From the NCBI GenBank assembly GCA_947000775.1, contig CAMQGK010000514.1:4800501-4864500 (forward strand): DNA of 64,000 nt, written 5' to 3'. This document shows positions 12,847 through 24,508 of the stretch, piece by piece. The DNA comes from Pterois miles. Its lineage: Eukaryota > Chordata > Actinopteri > Perciformes > Scorpaenidae. The stretch's first letter is position 1; every line of letters starts with the position of its first letter. The notes beneath the pieces were generated by a model. That model was not told the origin of the DNA. It saw only the letters and a program-made list of their open reading frames with translations, and ran no database searches. The position numbers and the translations under genes are program-made.

Positions 12847-15800
12847 ATGCGCGTTATGGAGCGCACTTTCCGAGAGCAGCTCTTCTTTCTGGTGCTGAGT
12901 CTGTCTGTGCTCAAGGGAGACTCCAGATATATCGAGGTGAGTACTTCAACTTTGTTGTGATCCACGTCTGCTGTAAAGATTCCCGCGTAAGTTCATGTTA
13001 AACTTTATACACATTTTTTTTTTTCCTGCAGAACAACGAGATCTCAAAAGATGAATTATATTCATTTTTCAACTCGGAGCTCAAGAGAGAGACACCTGAG
13101 GAATTAATATACCGCCGACCTTTGCGTAAGTCATATGCTATATAATATATACCTACACCTATATCTTGCAAAAAAAAGACATTTGCATTGATTTATGTTA
13201 CTACTAAATTATAAACTGTCAATTTTGAACAGGACACACAACTCTTCTTTATCTTAGTTCAGTTTTTTTTTGGCACAACATGCAAAATTTATTTGAGCTG
13301 CAGAGAAGCAAAAGAAAAAAGCACAATGACTAATAAATAATAGTTACAGTGTAATATATTGGTATAGTGGTAACAAAATGCATCTTCTACGTGCTTTTTT
13401 CATGCATGCACATCTGTTCTAACTGCACATGTCCACTGGTGTGTCCGTCAGGCTGTCTGGACATGGTGGCAGTGGAGGGTCAGTTCACCTTCACAGCAGA
13501 GCGTCCTCAGCTCAGCTGTGCTGCTTTCTTCATGGCTGAGCCCAACCAAGTGATCACTGTGGATTACGACAATGTTGACATCGACTGCAGGGGAGGTGAC
13601 TTCATCACGGTAAAACTATAGCAACTTGTCCCACAAATAATAGCCTCCTTTTCATCCCCATGCATGTTAAAAAATATACTCCAAATGGTGTGAAACAGCA
13701 TCTTGGACGTGGAGCTAAAATTAAAAAAAAAAATTCATCTTTAATTGTGACATTTATAACTCCTGTTACATTAAACTACATTCTTACATCTATTATATAA
13801 TAATGTATGAAATGTGACATTGTTATGTGTAGCTACTACACAGCTTGAGCTTGTTTTTTCATACCATCAAACTGGGGTCAGTCAACTTGCTTGACTAAGC
13901 TTAGAAACATCTCCTGATTAGTGAAAAAGCTCCTTTAACATAAGGCAATTGTACATAACCTGCTTACTTACAAATCACCCCCTCCATGGTGGCACGCTGA
14001 TGCTATCCTCATGCTAAATTTATCATGATGGTGTAAACCTTAAGTATTAAGATCTATGTGTTTCGTTCAGAGGTAAAGGGATAGTTTAGGTGTTTTGAAG
14101 TGGGGTTGTATGAGGAAATGAGCCATAGTACATTGAGAATCAGGCGCACCGACACTGGAACAAAAGCAAAACAATGCTGTGGACGGGGACGGCAGAAAAA
14201 TGTATTTTAGCCACCTAAAAGAAAGGCTCACCTAAGAAAATGTTCCCTTTATATTTAGAATATTAAACATATATTATGAGCTGAAAGTGAAATGTATCAG
14301 TACTGTTTGTGTCATCGGAGCCTGCTGGCTTGGAAGAGAGGGTAGATGACTTACACTTTCAGTCCTGTTTTCTGTCAGAAAGGAGAAGGAAAGGGCTGCC
14401 TGGCAGCAAGATAAAGTGGTGAAAATACTCTAAATATAGTGTACACTTAAATCGATATTGATTTTTTTAGGTGAGCCTTACTTTTAGGTGGCTAAAATAT
14501 GCTTTCCTGCCGTCCCCGTCCACAGTACTGTATTGGGTTGCTCCAGTGTCAGTACTCCTGTCTGTTTCTCCAAACTGGGGACACAACAACCGCCATCTAC
14601 TTTTGGTAATACACTGACTATGGATAAGCACCTCATACAACCCTACTTCAAAACACCCAAACTATCCCTTTAAGATCAACCATTAAAAAAAACCCCTGCA
14701 GGATTCATCTGTGACTGAATCTGAAATCTTACTTTGTGTCCCATGAAGGTGTTTGACGGCTGGGTGATGAAAGGAGAGAAGTTCCCCAGCTCCCAGGATC
14801 ACCCGCTGCCTCTGTATGAGCGTTATGTGGATTATTGTGATTCGGGATCACTGAGGAGAAGCGTGCGCTCCTCTCAGAACGTTGCCATGGTCTTCTTCCG
14901 CATTCACAACGCCGGCAGCAGCTTCACCCTGACAGTCAGGAAACACATCAATCCTTTCCGTAAGTAGATTGTCACGTTCATTATGTAAACTATAACATGC
15001 ATACAGGGACAGAAATGTAGCTTCCACCCATTTGTGCAGCAATGAATGTGCACGTCTGGTGATAATACAAGCCCGGCAGGGTGCTTTAGCCATCAGTTGC
15101 ACCAACAGGAGACAGATTGCAATCACTATCTTTCTGTCTCAGCACCATGATCACATGGAAATGCTGCATGACAAAAAGCTACATCTAAGGGCCAAATTGA
15201 ACCTAAAATCTGTTGATTTCTGTATTACAAAATCACCACTTCATTTGTTTCAACTGCAGTTTAAAGCTATCACACCTTTACATTTGGTTTCACCAAGCGA
15301 CTTAAATAATTAGAAATAAATTTAGCACTTAAATATGACTTTTGTTCCATCTGCTCTGACAGAACAGGTGTTTATTATTAAATCACCTTTACATTTTGTC
15401 ATTGGTAATAAACTGTTTATGCTTCTCTGTGTGTATTTCACCTGTTTCACCTTGAGAATCCATCAAGCCAGTCCTGGTAATGTCCCTCGTTTCATCACTG
15501 TTTTGTCTCCCTGCAGCCTGTAATGTCATCTCCCAGTCACCAGAGGGCAGTTACACAATGGTGATCCCCCAGCAGCACAGGAACTGCAGCTTCTCCATCA
15601 TATATCCAGTGGAGATCGAAGTCTCTGAGTTCAGCCTGGGACACCACAGCAACTTTCCCAAGGTGAGCAAATACATAAAACACTAATTTCTGCTCAATAA
15701 CTACTTAAACATTTCCTTCAGTGCTTTTGATTCCCCACACCTCATTTTTCTCAAGGTTTTGCTACTAATCTAGTGCAAAAGAGATGAAATGACATTAGTT

Positions 15801-18398
15801 CAGGGTGCCAGAAATTTCCAGAAACATCGCCTCCCTTACATACAGTTACCCACTTTTGATGATTTGAGTGAATTGACCCTTTAAAACTTTGACATGATGT
15901 ACAGTTCGTATGCAACCTAACTGCACTGATTTGCCTACTTACTGACATGACTTTTAAATCACAAATTCCTTTTGTACAAATATATAAATTTACATGTAAA
16001 CATACACATGTAAACAGAACAGCAACAATTCCTCATACCTGCATGACAGAACAGGTCTAAAATATTTTTTAATAAGGGATGAAACGATGAAGTGCCACAG
16101 TAACAAACCCACAGAGAATTATCGCCCAGTTCCCCCTCAGCTCTACGACGCATTTGAGCATCTTTCAGCTCATTGTTTTGGTTTTACGGCTCACAACTTA
16201 GCTGTTTATGTTTCAGTCTCACAGCTCTCATCCACATCATTTCCAGCTGCAGGAGGCAGCTGTTTTTCTCTTTTTTTGTGAAAAGCGCTAAAACCCCACT
16301 GTACACTACCGAGCAGTAGACAGACACAGTTAGAGACTAAGGTGAACACAGTGGAGCATTTAGCAGCTGAGGAGACAATTATTTCCCTCAAGACCTAAAA
16401 CAGAGCCAAGGCTGCTTTCACACTAGATACAGCAGTGAGGCAAAAATGCAAGTCCTCCCATGCATTTTGAATGGGGGTAGGTAGAATTGGGCTGTGGCCG
16501 CTTTGACCCCAGGAGATGCAAAAAAACACAGCGGCCTCAATCAGCTTTTGGAGAAACACAACCCAATGTCACGTTACGGTGGTCAATCACACGGCCGGCG
16601 ATTGAGAGCTGTTCCACCACCCAGCCATGAGGGAACAGAAGACGTTAATCTTCGCTGTCAATGGGCCATTAATGAAACACTGCCGCACAACCCTGTGGCG
16701 AATCACCGCAACGCCCAAACTGGTGTGAAGCAGCCTAAAGTAGATCCGGCTTGTCTCATCCACTGTTCATATTTATACCTTTGAAAAGAAATGCGCTGTA
16801 ATTCATATATAATCCACATAATCATGAGCCAGGACTTGCTGGGCTGGGCCTTAAGGAAGTTGGGTGACATAGAGCGACAAAGTAGATCGGTAGGTACGAG
16901 GTCAGGGCGCATGGTTGGGTCAAACAAACACAGGACTTCCACCCAGGATGATGCTGTTCGTGTCTTGTGTGAAACCAAAAGTCATCGTTGACATTTTACC
17001 TTACTTTTGTTACACAACGTACAAACTTAACCATCACCACCTATGTAGTTACTTAACAGACTTAATTTTGTTTTTTTTTACCCAAACCACGATCTTTTCC
17101 TAAACCTAACCAAGTAGTAACAGTACAGATATGAAGAGTTGTATGAGGGTACGTTGAAGGGAGGGGAAATTTAAGGCTGGTACATACACAGTTCATAGCT
17201 ATACCAATGAACGATGTATGTACCAGCCTTAATTTTGAAATTTGATTTGTAGGTTGTCCATGCAATAGTGAACCAGGAAGCATAAAGAGCGACAACTGCC
17301 ACGTAATGAGGATGTCGTGGTGGGTGGGTAGTCAAAACCCAAGAGACCGCTGCTCATACCCCGTCGGAAACTAGAGGTCAACGGTGATTTATTTGTCACA
17401 TGGCTTATGTAGTTAGATAACGCCACTTCCAAAGGTATTTTAACCCAAACCACACTGTTCTCCTGAGGCTATCTGATTGGGTTTGCTGCCTAAACCTGAC
17501 CATATAGTTTCCTGTGAAGATGGAAATTTGTTTTGAAAAATCTGTATGCATGTAATGAGAGGAAATTGCCACGTGTTGCTTGACATTTGTAGGAAAACGA
17601 TCGAAAAATGAGAAATAACCTTACATACTGTAAGATACAGTATCAAACGAATCCTGTATCAAGGCGAAGTCACAGGCTTTGCACTCAACCTTCCATCTCA
17701 CAACGTTCCAAGGACATGAAGCTACTTTTTTATTTTGCTCCTGAGCATAAACATAGGTTGTCTCAAACTTTTTGAACAAGTGACCAATCGTAGTGTTTCT
17801 CTGGAGAGCGTGGTCATTATTCAAATGAGGTGCACAAGGTCACTTGTCAAGAAAATATAAAGATGGGTCATTTTAAGCCATTTCTAGAACTGAACAGAAG
17901 AAGGCGCCAAGATTTGACACACAAAACCACATCTTTAGTCATGCTCTTTGGGACGCATTAAGAAGAACGTGCTCTTAAAAGATGAAATATGATAAATTGA
18001 ATGTTTTGCCATGTTATAAAGCCATGCGTTGACTTCCCCAGAGGTCCCTGCCTGGCTGTGCAGAAGCAGGAGATTTTGTGCAGCTGTTGGGAGGGAACGG
18101 CATCGACACATCGAAGCTGCTGCCCATCACAGACCTCTGCATCTCCTTCACTGGACCCAGTGAGTACACCCTGATCTCCTCACCTCCACGTTATTAAACT
18201 GCTTGATCTGAGGCTTCATTCACCTCCTCCCCTCCCCCCGCAGCCCACATGAAGATCGGCTGTGATAACACGGTGGTGAGGATGGTGTCCAGCGGGAAGT
18301 TTGTCAGCCGAGTGTCTTTCAGCTACAGGCTACTGGAGAGCCAGGAACTGCAGACCATCAAACTCAACAATGTGGAGGATTTCTGTTTCAATAACTGA
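12847..18398 (+). CDS. crhbp: Corticotropin-releasing hormone-binding protein (7 coding exons, 323 aa)
   Basis: Secreted glycoprotein that sequesters CRH and urocortin-type peptides and so limits their access to CRH receptors. Exons: 12847-12936, 13032-13125, 13452-13609, 14749-14959, 15517-15662, 18042-18159, 18244-18398, all with GT-AG introns and a continuous frame. The start at 12847 opens a hydrophobic signal peptide (LFFLVLSLSVLKG) followed by SRYIE. Ten cysteines are present (residues 63, 84, 107, 144, 186, 208, 239, 266, 279, 320), the number expected for the family's five disulfides. N207-C-S is a sequon in HRNCSFSIIYP. Strongly conserved stretches are GEKFPSSQDHPLP, SSQNVAM and CDNTVVRMVSSGK. 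Length matches the mammalian protein (about 322 aa). No defect seen. The gene points away from s100z. Confidence 0.97.
14079..14674. mobile_element. Foldback element in crhbp intron 3
   Basis: The left arm (about 14079-14240) begins AAAGGGATAGTTTAGGTG and the right arm (about 14466-14674) ends with its near reverse complement, ACCCAAACTATCCCTTTA. Inner parts such as TTTTAGCCACCTAAAAG pair with CTTTTAGGTGGCTAAAAT. This is a non-autonomous element with long terminal inverted repeats. Confidence 0.8.
16060..16400 (+). repeat. Dispersed repeat in crhbp intron 5, partner near 61910-62000
   Basis: GTGGAGCATTTAGCAGCT and ATTTCCCTCAAG at about 16350-16391 recur in reverse complement at about 61940-61990. 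No coding content; boundaries are approximate. Confidence 0.5.
16408..16738. mobile_element. Short element with terminal inverted repeats in crhbp intron 5
   Basis: AGGCTGCTTTCACACTA at about 16408-16424 pairs with TGGTGTGAAGCAGCCT at about 16720-16736. The size of about 330 bases and the short inverted termini suggest a MITE. The open frames across it are not convincing. Confidence 0.6.
17171..17232. repeat. Imperfect hairpin, about 26-bp stem, in crhbp intron 5
   Basis: Arms 17171-17196 and 17207-17232 are reverse complements with about two mismatches, around a 10-base loop. The outer 17 pairs (TTAAGGCTGGTACATAC) are perfect. It could be a tiny foldback element or a pre-miRNA-like hairpin. 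No known miRNA was recognised. Confidence 0.7.
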
Positions 18399-18579
18399 TC
18401 TCAGCAGGATCATCAAGTGACAAATGTATCATTTGACTGCAAATCCACCTGGTCGAAATGTCTTAAATCCAAAGACATAAACAAACATACATATATATAC
18501 AGACACAGTGATATTATATTACAGACCGAACCTTCAGTTTGTTTTTTTTATTTTTTTCCACTCATTCTGGTCATTGCTA

Positions 18580-18585
18580 AATAAA
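18580..18585 (+). terminator. crhbp: Proximal poly(A) signal of crhbp
   Basis: AATAAA lies 182 bases after the stop codon in a T-rich 3' region, followed by GTGT- and T-rich sequence at 18599-18650 that could serve as the downstream element. Confidence 0.65.
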
Positions 18586-18894
18586 GCTCAATGAAGTGTC
18601 CCTTTGTGTTTGGTGGAACTGCTTTTGTTTTTTTCTTCTTTTTTAAATTTTTGCTTTGTGGACAGTATGTGTATTTATTAAGATTTAAGATATTATGTTA
18701 CATATGAGTTCATGGTCCACGTTCTTGAAAGGGAATGGTGCTGAAATGAATGTTATTTCTGTTCATTTTGCTGAATGATATATGATGAGTCATATCCCGC
18801 CACAGATGACATAGAGGGAAATAAGTCAATATAATAAATAGGCATAAAGTGTTCATTGCCATTATGCAGTTAAATTTGTATAAATCCTTTTTGT

Positions 18895-18900
18895 AATAAA
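18895..18900 (+). terminator. crhbp: Possible distal poly(A) signal of crhbp
   Basis: A second AATAAA about 500 bases after the stop, followed by TGTGTTTCCTGTTTT. It would give a longer 3' UTR if used. Confidence 0.4.
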
Positions 18901-19219
18901 ATTATTCTGCATGACAAAGCAATCAACTGTGTTTCCTGTTTTAATTTGTTGCACAGTGAGAAACAAAGCTGTCCTAAAGTGTTGGCACGCAGTTAATCTG
19001 AATTGCAAGAACAAACATAATTTATGTTAAAATGTACACTTGAAAAAACTACAAAGGTACAATTATGCATTCTACAAAAGATTTATATTCCTGTAATTGA
19101 GCTCAAATTTATGCTGAACAGACTGCTGGAAAATGAAAATTAACTTACTTTGTTCACATGTATGTTTGATGTGTCTCCAATCAATTTATAACAGAAATAC
19201 TTTATTCTATACATTTTAA

Positions 19220-19750
19220 GGCTGTCAGTTGATTAAAATATTTGAACAGGATTAATAGCATGATTGTTCATACTTAATCACGATTAAGTGCACATTTTGT
19301 ATCTGTTCAAAATATACCTTAAAGTGAAATTTGTCAAGTATTTAATACTCTTACCAACATGGGAGTGGACAAATATGCTGTTTTATGCAAATTTGTGTAT
19401 ATATTTATTAATGGCAATCAATTTACAACATAAAATAATGACAAATATTGTCCAGAAACCCTCACAGTTGACTTGCTCCAAACTGCATGTGATTATCATA
19501 AAGTGGGCATGTCTGTAAAGGGGAGACTGGTGGGGACCCAGAGAACCCATTTACATTCACATATCTTGAGGTCAGAGGTCAAGGGACCCCTTTGAAAATG
19601 GCCATGCCAGTTCTTCTTCACCAAAATTCAAATTTGGAGGGTTATTTAGCCTTTATCTCAACATGCTGACATGGCTGGTACTGGTGGATTCCCTAGGTTT
19701 TCTAGTTTAACATCATACCAGCATCTTCACTCTGCTGAAATCACAGTAGA
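19220..19750 (+). mobile_element. Family A element, copy 3 (3' part degenerate)
   Basis: Begins GGCTGTCAGTTGATTAAAA and holds GGGCATGTCTGTAAAGGGGA, GAGGTCAGAGGTCAAGGGAC and TTTTCTAGTTT in family order. The far inverted end (TTTGACAGCC) is missing, so this copy is truncated or diverged on the right. Confidence 0.75.
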
Positions 19751-20159
19751 GACAAATATTTTGATCCCTCTTCTGGCTCATTGTGGTCAAAGGAAATTCC
19801 TTCAACTCTTGCTGTCTGTTCTGTGCACTGCTCCATTAAATTACTTTCAATTCATTAGTTTCAGTGGAGGAAGGCATATGGGAGGTATCCATTGCTCCAC
19901 CTTTCCAGACAGGACTGCTTCTGTTTGTTCAGGAGAGCACTAAAGTAGAGGGACGATGCTTACACAAACTTTAAACTTAAAAACATCCTGTGGTCATTTT
20001 GAAATGTTTGAGAGACAAAGCTGCTGTCTTTATAAAGGTGTTTGTGTTATCAGTCCATCTGTGGTCAATTCACCAGTAGGTATGTTTCTCTACTGGGTGT
20101 CTTTGCACTGAACCAAATGGTTGTTTTTGCCACGGTGATGGCAATAATAGTCTGCCAGT

Positions 20160-20470
20160 CAGTCAGTCGGTCCACCACCTTGGTCCAGACCAAAATATCT
20201 CAACAACCACTGGATAGATAGCCAGGAATATTTTGTACAGATATCCGTGCTTCCCAGATGGATGGATCTTTTCCTCCAGCTTAAATAGCAGTTTTAATTT
20301 GTCTAATACTTTGGTTTGTCACCAAATACCTGCAAAACTAATGACATTCCCTCATCAGCTTCACCTGTACTTTGTGTTTAGTGCTATTAGCAAATATTAG
20401 CATGCTAATAAGCTAAACTGAACTGGTAAACATGGTAAACATTAAACATCAGCATGTTAGCATTAAAGGG
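20160..20470 (+). repeat. Family D repeat (ATGCTAA-rich), copy 1
   Basis: Contains TTAGTGCTATTAGCAAATA, TTAGCATGCTAATAAGCTAA and ACATCAGCATGTTAGCATT, in the same order as copies at 23560-23830 and 34735-34870. The upstream part (TCAACAACCACTGGATAGAT) also recurs at about 7245 and 23118. Confidence 0.65.
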
Positions 20471-23447
20471 TAACTACTGTGTTTTTCAACTTAGACTCCA
20501 TTTTCCCATGTTTGTGTCTAAGTGACTGATGGGGACAAGCTCAGATTGTTATAGAAAGGATCCTACACTACAAACCTCACACTGCATCAGCATTGTGGAA
20601 ATCATTTAAATATTCAGCCATGACATTAAAAATCTATTAGACAGCACTAAGCTATGCTTTCTATATTCCAACACAACAAACGCCATGTGCCCTGGCCACT
20701 CTCACTCACGTTCCCATCGTCTCTTTTGGCAGTAACTCACATAACAATAACAAATGGAAAGGAAAACTTACCAAAAACATTTTATTCCATAATATAGTCA
20801 GACCCTTACTGTATAATATATAATTAATTATTGTAACAATAACAATCTGAGTCTGTCAGTGGCGAAAAAACACACTTGTAGTGGATGCAAACTGATGGTA
20901 GCGACGATTCCCCATTAGACACAAATACAGAGAAAAACAGGGTGCAGGTTGAACAATAGCTAAGTTATCCTTTAAGGCTCACCTTGACCAAAGAAACTAT
21001 TATTCGACTATCACTCATATGATTTTGTTGACTAATCAATTAGTTGATTTTGTGGACACATCTGTGAAACAGAGTTTCTCCACAAAGAATCACACAAAAA
21101 CACCACTTTAACTGTGTTTACTAGAGATGCGCTCAAAAGTTTCTTAGACATATGTCATCCAGCATGAAAAAAGCATAAAAAATGACTAATCCACTAAAGA
21201 AATCATAGTTGACTAAGACCAATATGACAGTTTTGTTGACTAGAGGGGGCAGCCTCATTGTCAAAGCACTAATGTGCCACCATACAGCCTCAAAGAGCTG
21301 CTAGTGTGGCTGTAAACTCTTTTAGTTGTGTAAAGATATAAACATAGTCAATGAACAGCTGACTTCACACTTAACACACACTCGCTTATTTGCAATAATA
21401 AATAAACATCCATCCACTAATGAATTTCATTACATATCAACTGTTCCTTATTGTTCATAAGAAATAAGTCAGAACACATAGGCTCATTTCTGGGTAAACA
21501 ACCAAGCGACCTTTCAGGTCGTCAGGGGAGCATGTGCTGCTTCATCACCCCTTTAGATGTGGGATGATGTCACTGTCTTTAATGGCTGTCTGGTATATAC
21601 GCACCCCCCACTGTCACTACAGAGGGAACAGCAGGGCATATCTCTGAAAATGATGGCTTGAATGGTACGAACCAATGGGGCGGCCAGTGATTAAAGGCCT
21701 GCAGGTGTATTATCATCGACAGACACCTGCAGCCACAGCTGGTGATAAATGAGCATGTGATGATGAGGGTGTGTGTGTGTGTGTCAATGTGTGTGAACAC
21801 ATTGTAGTGGTAGTGATTAGCACCTCCAGGGATCTTTCACTAATTTAAATATTACAGGAAATGAAGGTGTGGATAGAAAGCAGCTGTGCAACCTAAGCCC
21901 ATTCATTCCCACTGAAAACGGCAAACCAACAAATCCTCCAAACGAAACATTTTCTGATCTGACTGTCGAAAGGATGACATCATTAGACAGTTTTATGACA
22001 TGACAATGCTATGGTTAAGGCTTTGTTCAGTTCAGGCACAAAAACAACTTGGTTAGGTTTAGGGAAAGACTGGATCAGTGGAGCTTCGCCACCAATAGGA
22101 AACAGTCTGTTGGGGAACTATTGTGGTCATGCTTGCATACTTGTATTATGTAGCTCAAGACTAATCAACATGATAAACAGCTACTAAATCCAAGCATGTG
22201 CTTCTATAGACTATCCCACCTGAAGTCCATAGGGCAAAACAGTCCCAACGGGCAATTTTGGCCTCCAAAATGTATTTCAGTCGGTGAAATATGTGAAGGA
22301 GACTCCGCCAGCCCTCTATCCCCTGAACCAGGCTGTTAAAGCAAAGTGTGCAGCACCAGATCAGCGTTATGGCTGAAAAGATGTCCTGGGTAATTCCCCG
22401 ATAGAGCTTGTAGAAGTGTCAGGATCTGGCCAAAGGAAAGATGCCTGAGGTCAAGCCTGTTGTGATGTGTGACTTTGTCCAAGGTGCTTCAGTTGTTTTT
22501 GTGTTTTCCCTTAGTTACAACAGAGGCACAGTCCCACATTATCCAGCAGTCACTTCACGTTCTAAAACCACTGAAATGTCAAAGGAAGTGTGTTGATTGG
22601 GATGATGATGACAGTTTGTTTGAACGCCACAGATTGAGAAAATCAAGCATGACATTTGAATCTGGCCTTTCTGAGAGACAAAATTATCAATACGTTGTCA
22701 ATCACTCAGCAGGTGATTAAAGCGAATACAGACAGTCAATATTTTCAGTGCTGTGCCTCTCAAACATCACACTTTGATATATGACACAATTCATAAGCAA
22801 TGCTATATGTTTGTTTTAGATTTTTTAGGTTTATATGGAAATATTTTTCATTTTACTATTTTCGTTTCCTTTTGCAAATACATTAGTGACTGACTTGAAC
22901 ATTTTGATTGGTGTTTTTTTTATTGCAGATAAATTTAAAGATCCTTAATTTTGTCATGCCTTTTAGTGAAATGTCATGTCAACTATTAAATGGATTGTTA
23001 AAGGTTTTTGTAGAGACATTCATGGTCCCCATAGGACGAATCTCAGTGACTTTGGTGATTTACTTTTCTTCTTGTATCACCATGAGGTTGACATTTTTAA
23101 TTCAGATTGAAATTTCTTGACAACTGTTGGATAGATTGTCATGAAATCCGATGCAGACATTGAGGTCCATCTCAGGATACAACAAGTCCTCCAATGCATA
23201 TGACCACATTGTTTGTTCCTACCCTGTAAAATATGACCCACGGGAGCGTTTCCTAAAATAGCCCCCCTACTGGTGGTTTAAGTTTAGGCAACAAAAGTAG
23301 TTTAAGTAAAAAGATTGTGGTTGGGTTAGTAGTAAACTCAGGTGATGTGAGTGACATAATAGCATCACATGCCTATGTGACATAATGAACGTAAGTAAAA
23401 ATAACTCAGTGTTGAGTTTTGGTTTCACATGGGACACAAACATGCTG

Positions 23448-23503
23448 GCAGCTTGTCTAGGGGTCTCCTGGGCTCTCACCCAGGAGACCCCTAGACAAGC
23501 TGC
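23448..23503. repeat. Perfect 25-bp hairpin
   Basis: Arms 23448-23472 and 23479-23503 are exact reverse complements (outer bases GCAGCTTGTCTAG, inner bases GGGTCTCCTGGG) around the 6-base loop CTCTCA. With one bulged base the pairing extends a further 6 or 7 bases (CATGCTG). It lies within repeat-like sequence that resembles 16915-16990. Confidence 0.9.
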
Positions 23504-23559
23504 AGCATGAATTGCAACCACTTTTGTGATCCCTTATTTTTAATTTGTCAATACTTTGG

Positions 23560-23830
23560 TTTACGAGTTGACTGTAAAACTAAAGCAACGGCATTCCCAT
23601 CAGCCACAGCTGTGCTGTGTTTAGTGCTAATCAGCAAATGTCAGCATGCTAAAATGCTAAACTGAGATGGTGACGATGGTTAACATTAGACCTGCTGACG
23701 TGAGCATGATGGTGAGCAGCAGCACTGCGAGCATTAGCATTTAGCTCAAAGCCCTGCAGTGTCTCAGTGCAGCTTCACAGAACTGCTAGCATGGCTGTAG
23801 ACTTGTTTCATAACAGCTACTTTAAATGTA
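23560..23830 (+). repeat. Family D repeat, copy 2
   Basis: Shares GTGTTTAGTGCTAATCAGCA, ATGCTAAAATGCTAAACTGA, TTAGCATTTAGCTCAAAG and CTGCTAGCATGGCTGTAGAC with the family D layout. The last phrase also appears near 21297. Confidence 0.65.
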
Positions 23831-24104
23831 AATTATCAGCATGAAGGTTATTACGTCATGTTTTCTGGGTCTTTGGACACCCATACTGGCTGAAGTTGTC
23901 ATTTGGAGTTATTATTCATTACCCAGTGAAAAGACTGGGAATACCATAATATGTTAGATTTTACTATCCTGTTATCTATAAATTAAACCCTAACCCTAAA
24001 AGTATAACAAGGTCAGACGAAACAATTTTAAAAATCCCAATATTGTATTAAAAAAAATCCTTATTATATACAGTAGATTGTGCCTAAATATGTGCGTGTG
24101 TTTT

Positions 24105-24414
24105 ATTGACATGTAAAAACTAAATGAAGCTACAGTAAATAAACGGCACTATATCATCTGAAAATATTACTTTTTTTCTTGGATTATTATTTATTAGGTA
24201 CAAGAACTGACATGTTAGCACACAATATGTATCATCATGTTTGGGCATGTGTGCATGTGCAGTGGTGGTATTCAGATCCTTAAATTACTAATACAATATT
24301 TTAAAAATAATCTGTTACAAGTAAAAAATCCTACTTAACCGAAAGCACACAGATATTATCAGAAAAATACTTGAAGTATAAAATGAAAGTGCTCTTTGAC
24401 TCTTTGACTGATAC

Positions 24415-24420
<6 letters not shown>
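24105..24420 (+). repeat. Left arm of a long inverted repeat
   Basis: Pairs with 26960-27345 in reverse complement. The outer part shares AATAAACGGCACTATA, TCATCTG and GTTTGGGCATGT. The inner part is the family E repeat that opens CAGTGGTGGTATTCAGATCC. Pairing appears to stop at the AT microsatellite at 24419. Confidence 0.7.

Positions 24421-24502
<82 letters not shown>
24419..24502. repeat. (AT)n microsatellite
   Basis: About 40 AT units at the inner edge of the long inverted-repeat arm. Confidence 0.95.

Positions 24503-24508
<6 letters not shown>

Larger units (their letters stand above)
19751..24100. other. Intergenic stretch, repeats only
   Basis: No gene recognised between crhbp and s100z here. 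About 22260-22490 has coding-like words on one strand but stops in every frame I followed. Repeat copies at 20160-20470 and 23560-23830 and a hairpin at 23448-23503 are listed separately. Confidence 0.45.

Noticed and set aside
22260..22490. Exon-like plus-strand sequence (for example PPALYPLNQAVKAKC)
   Set aside because: Stops interrupt each frame followed and no splice sites bracket an open part. It may be an old retrocopy, but I could not identify a parent gene.
23985..24000. Telomere-like repeat (CCCTAACCCTAA)
   Set aside because: Only two units are present in mid-locus AT-rich DNA, too few for an interstitial telomere tract.
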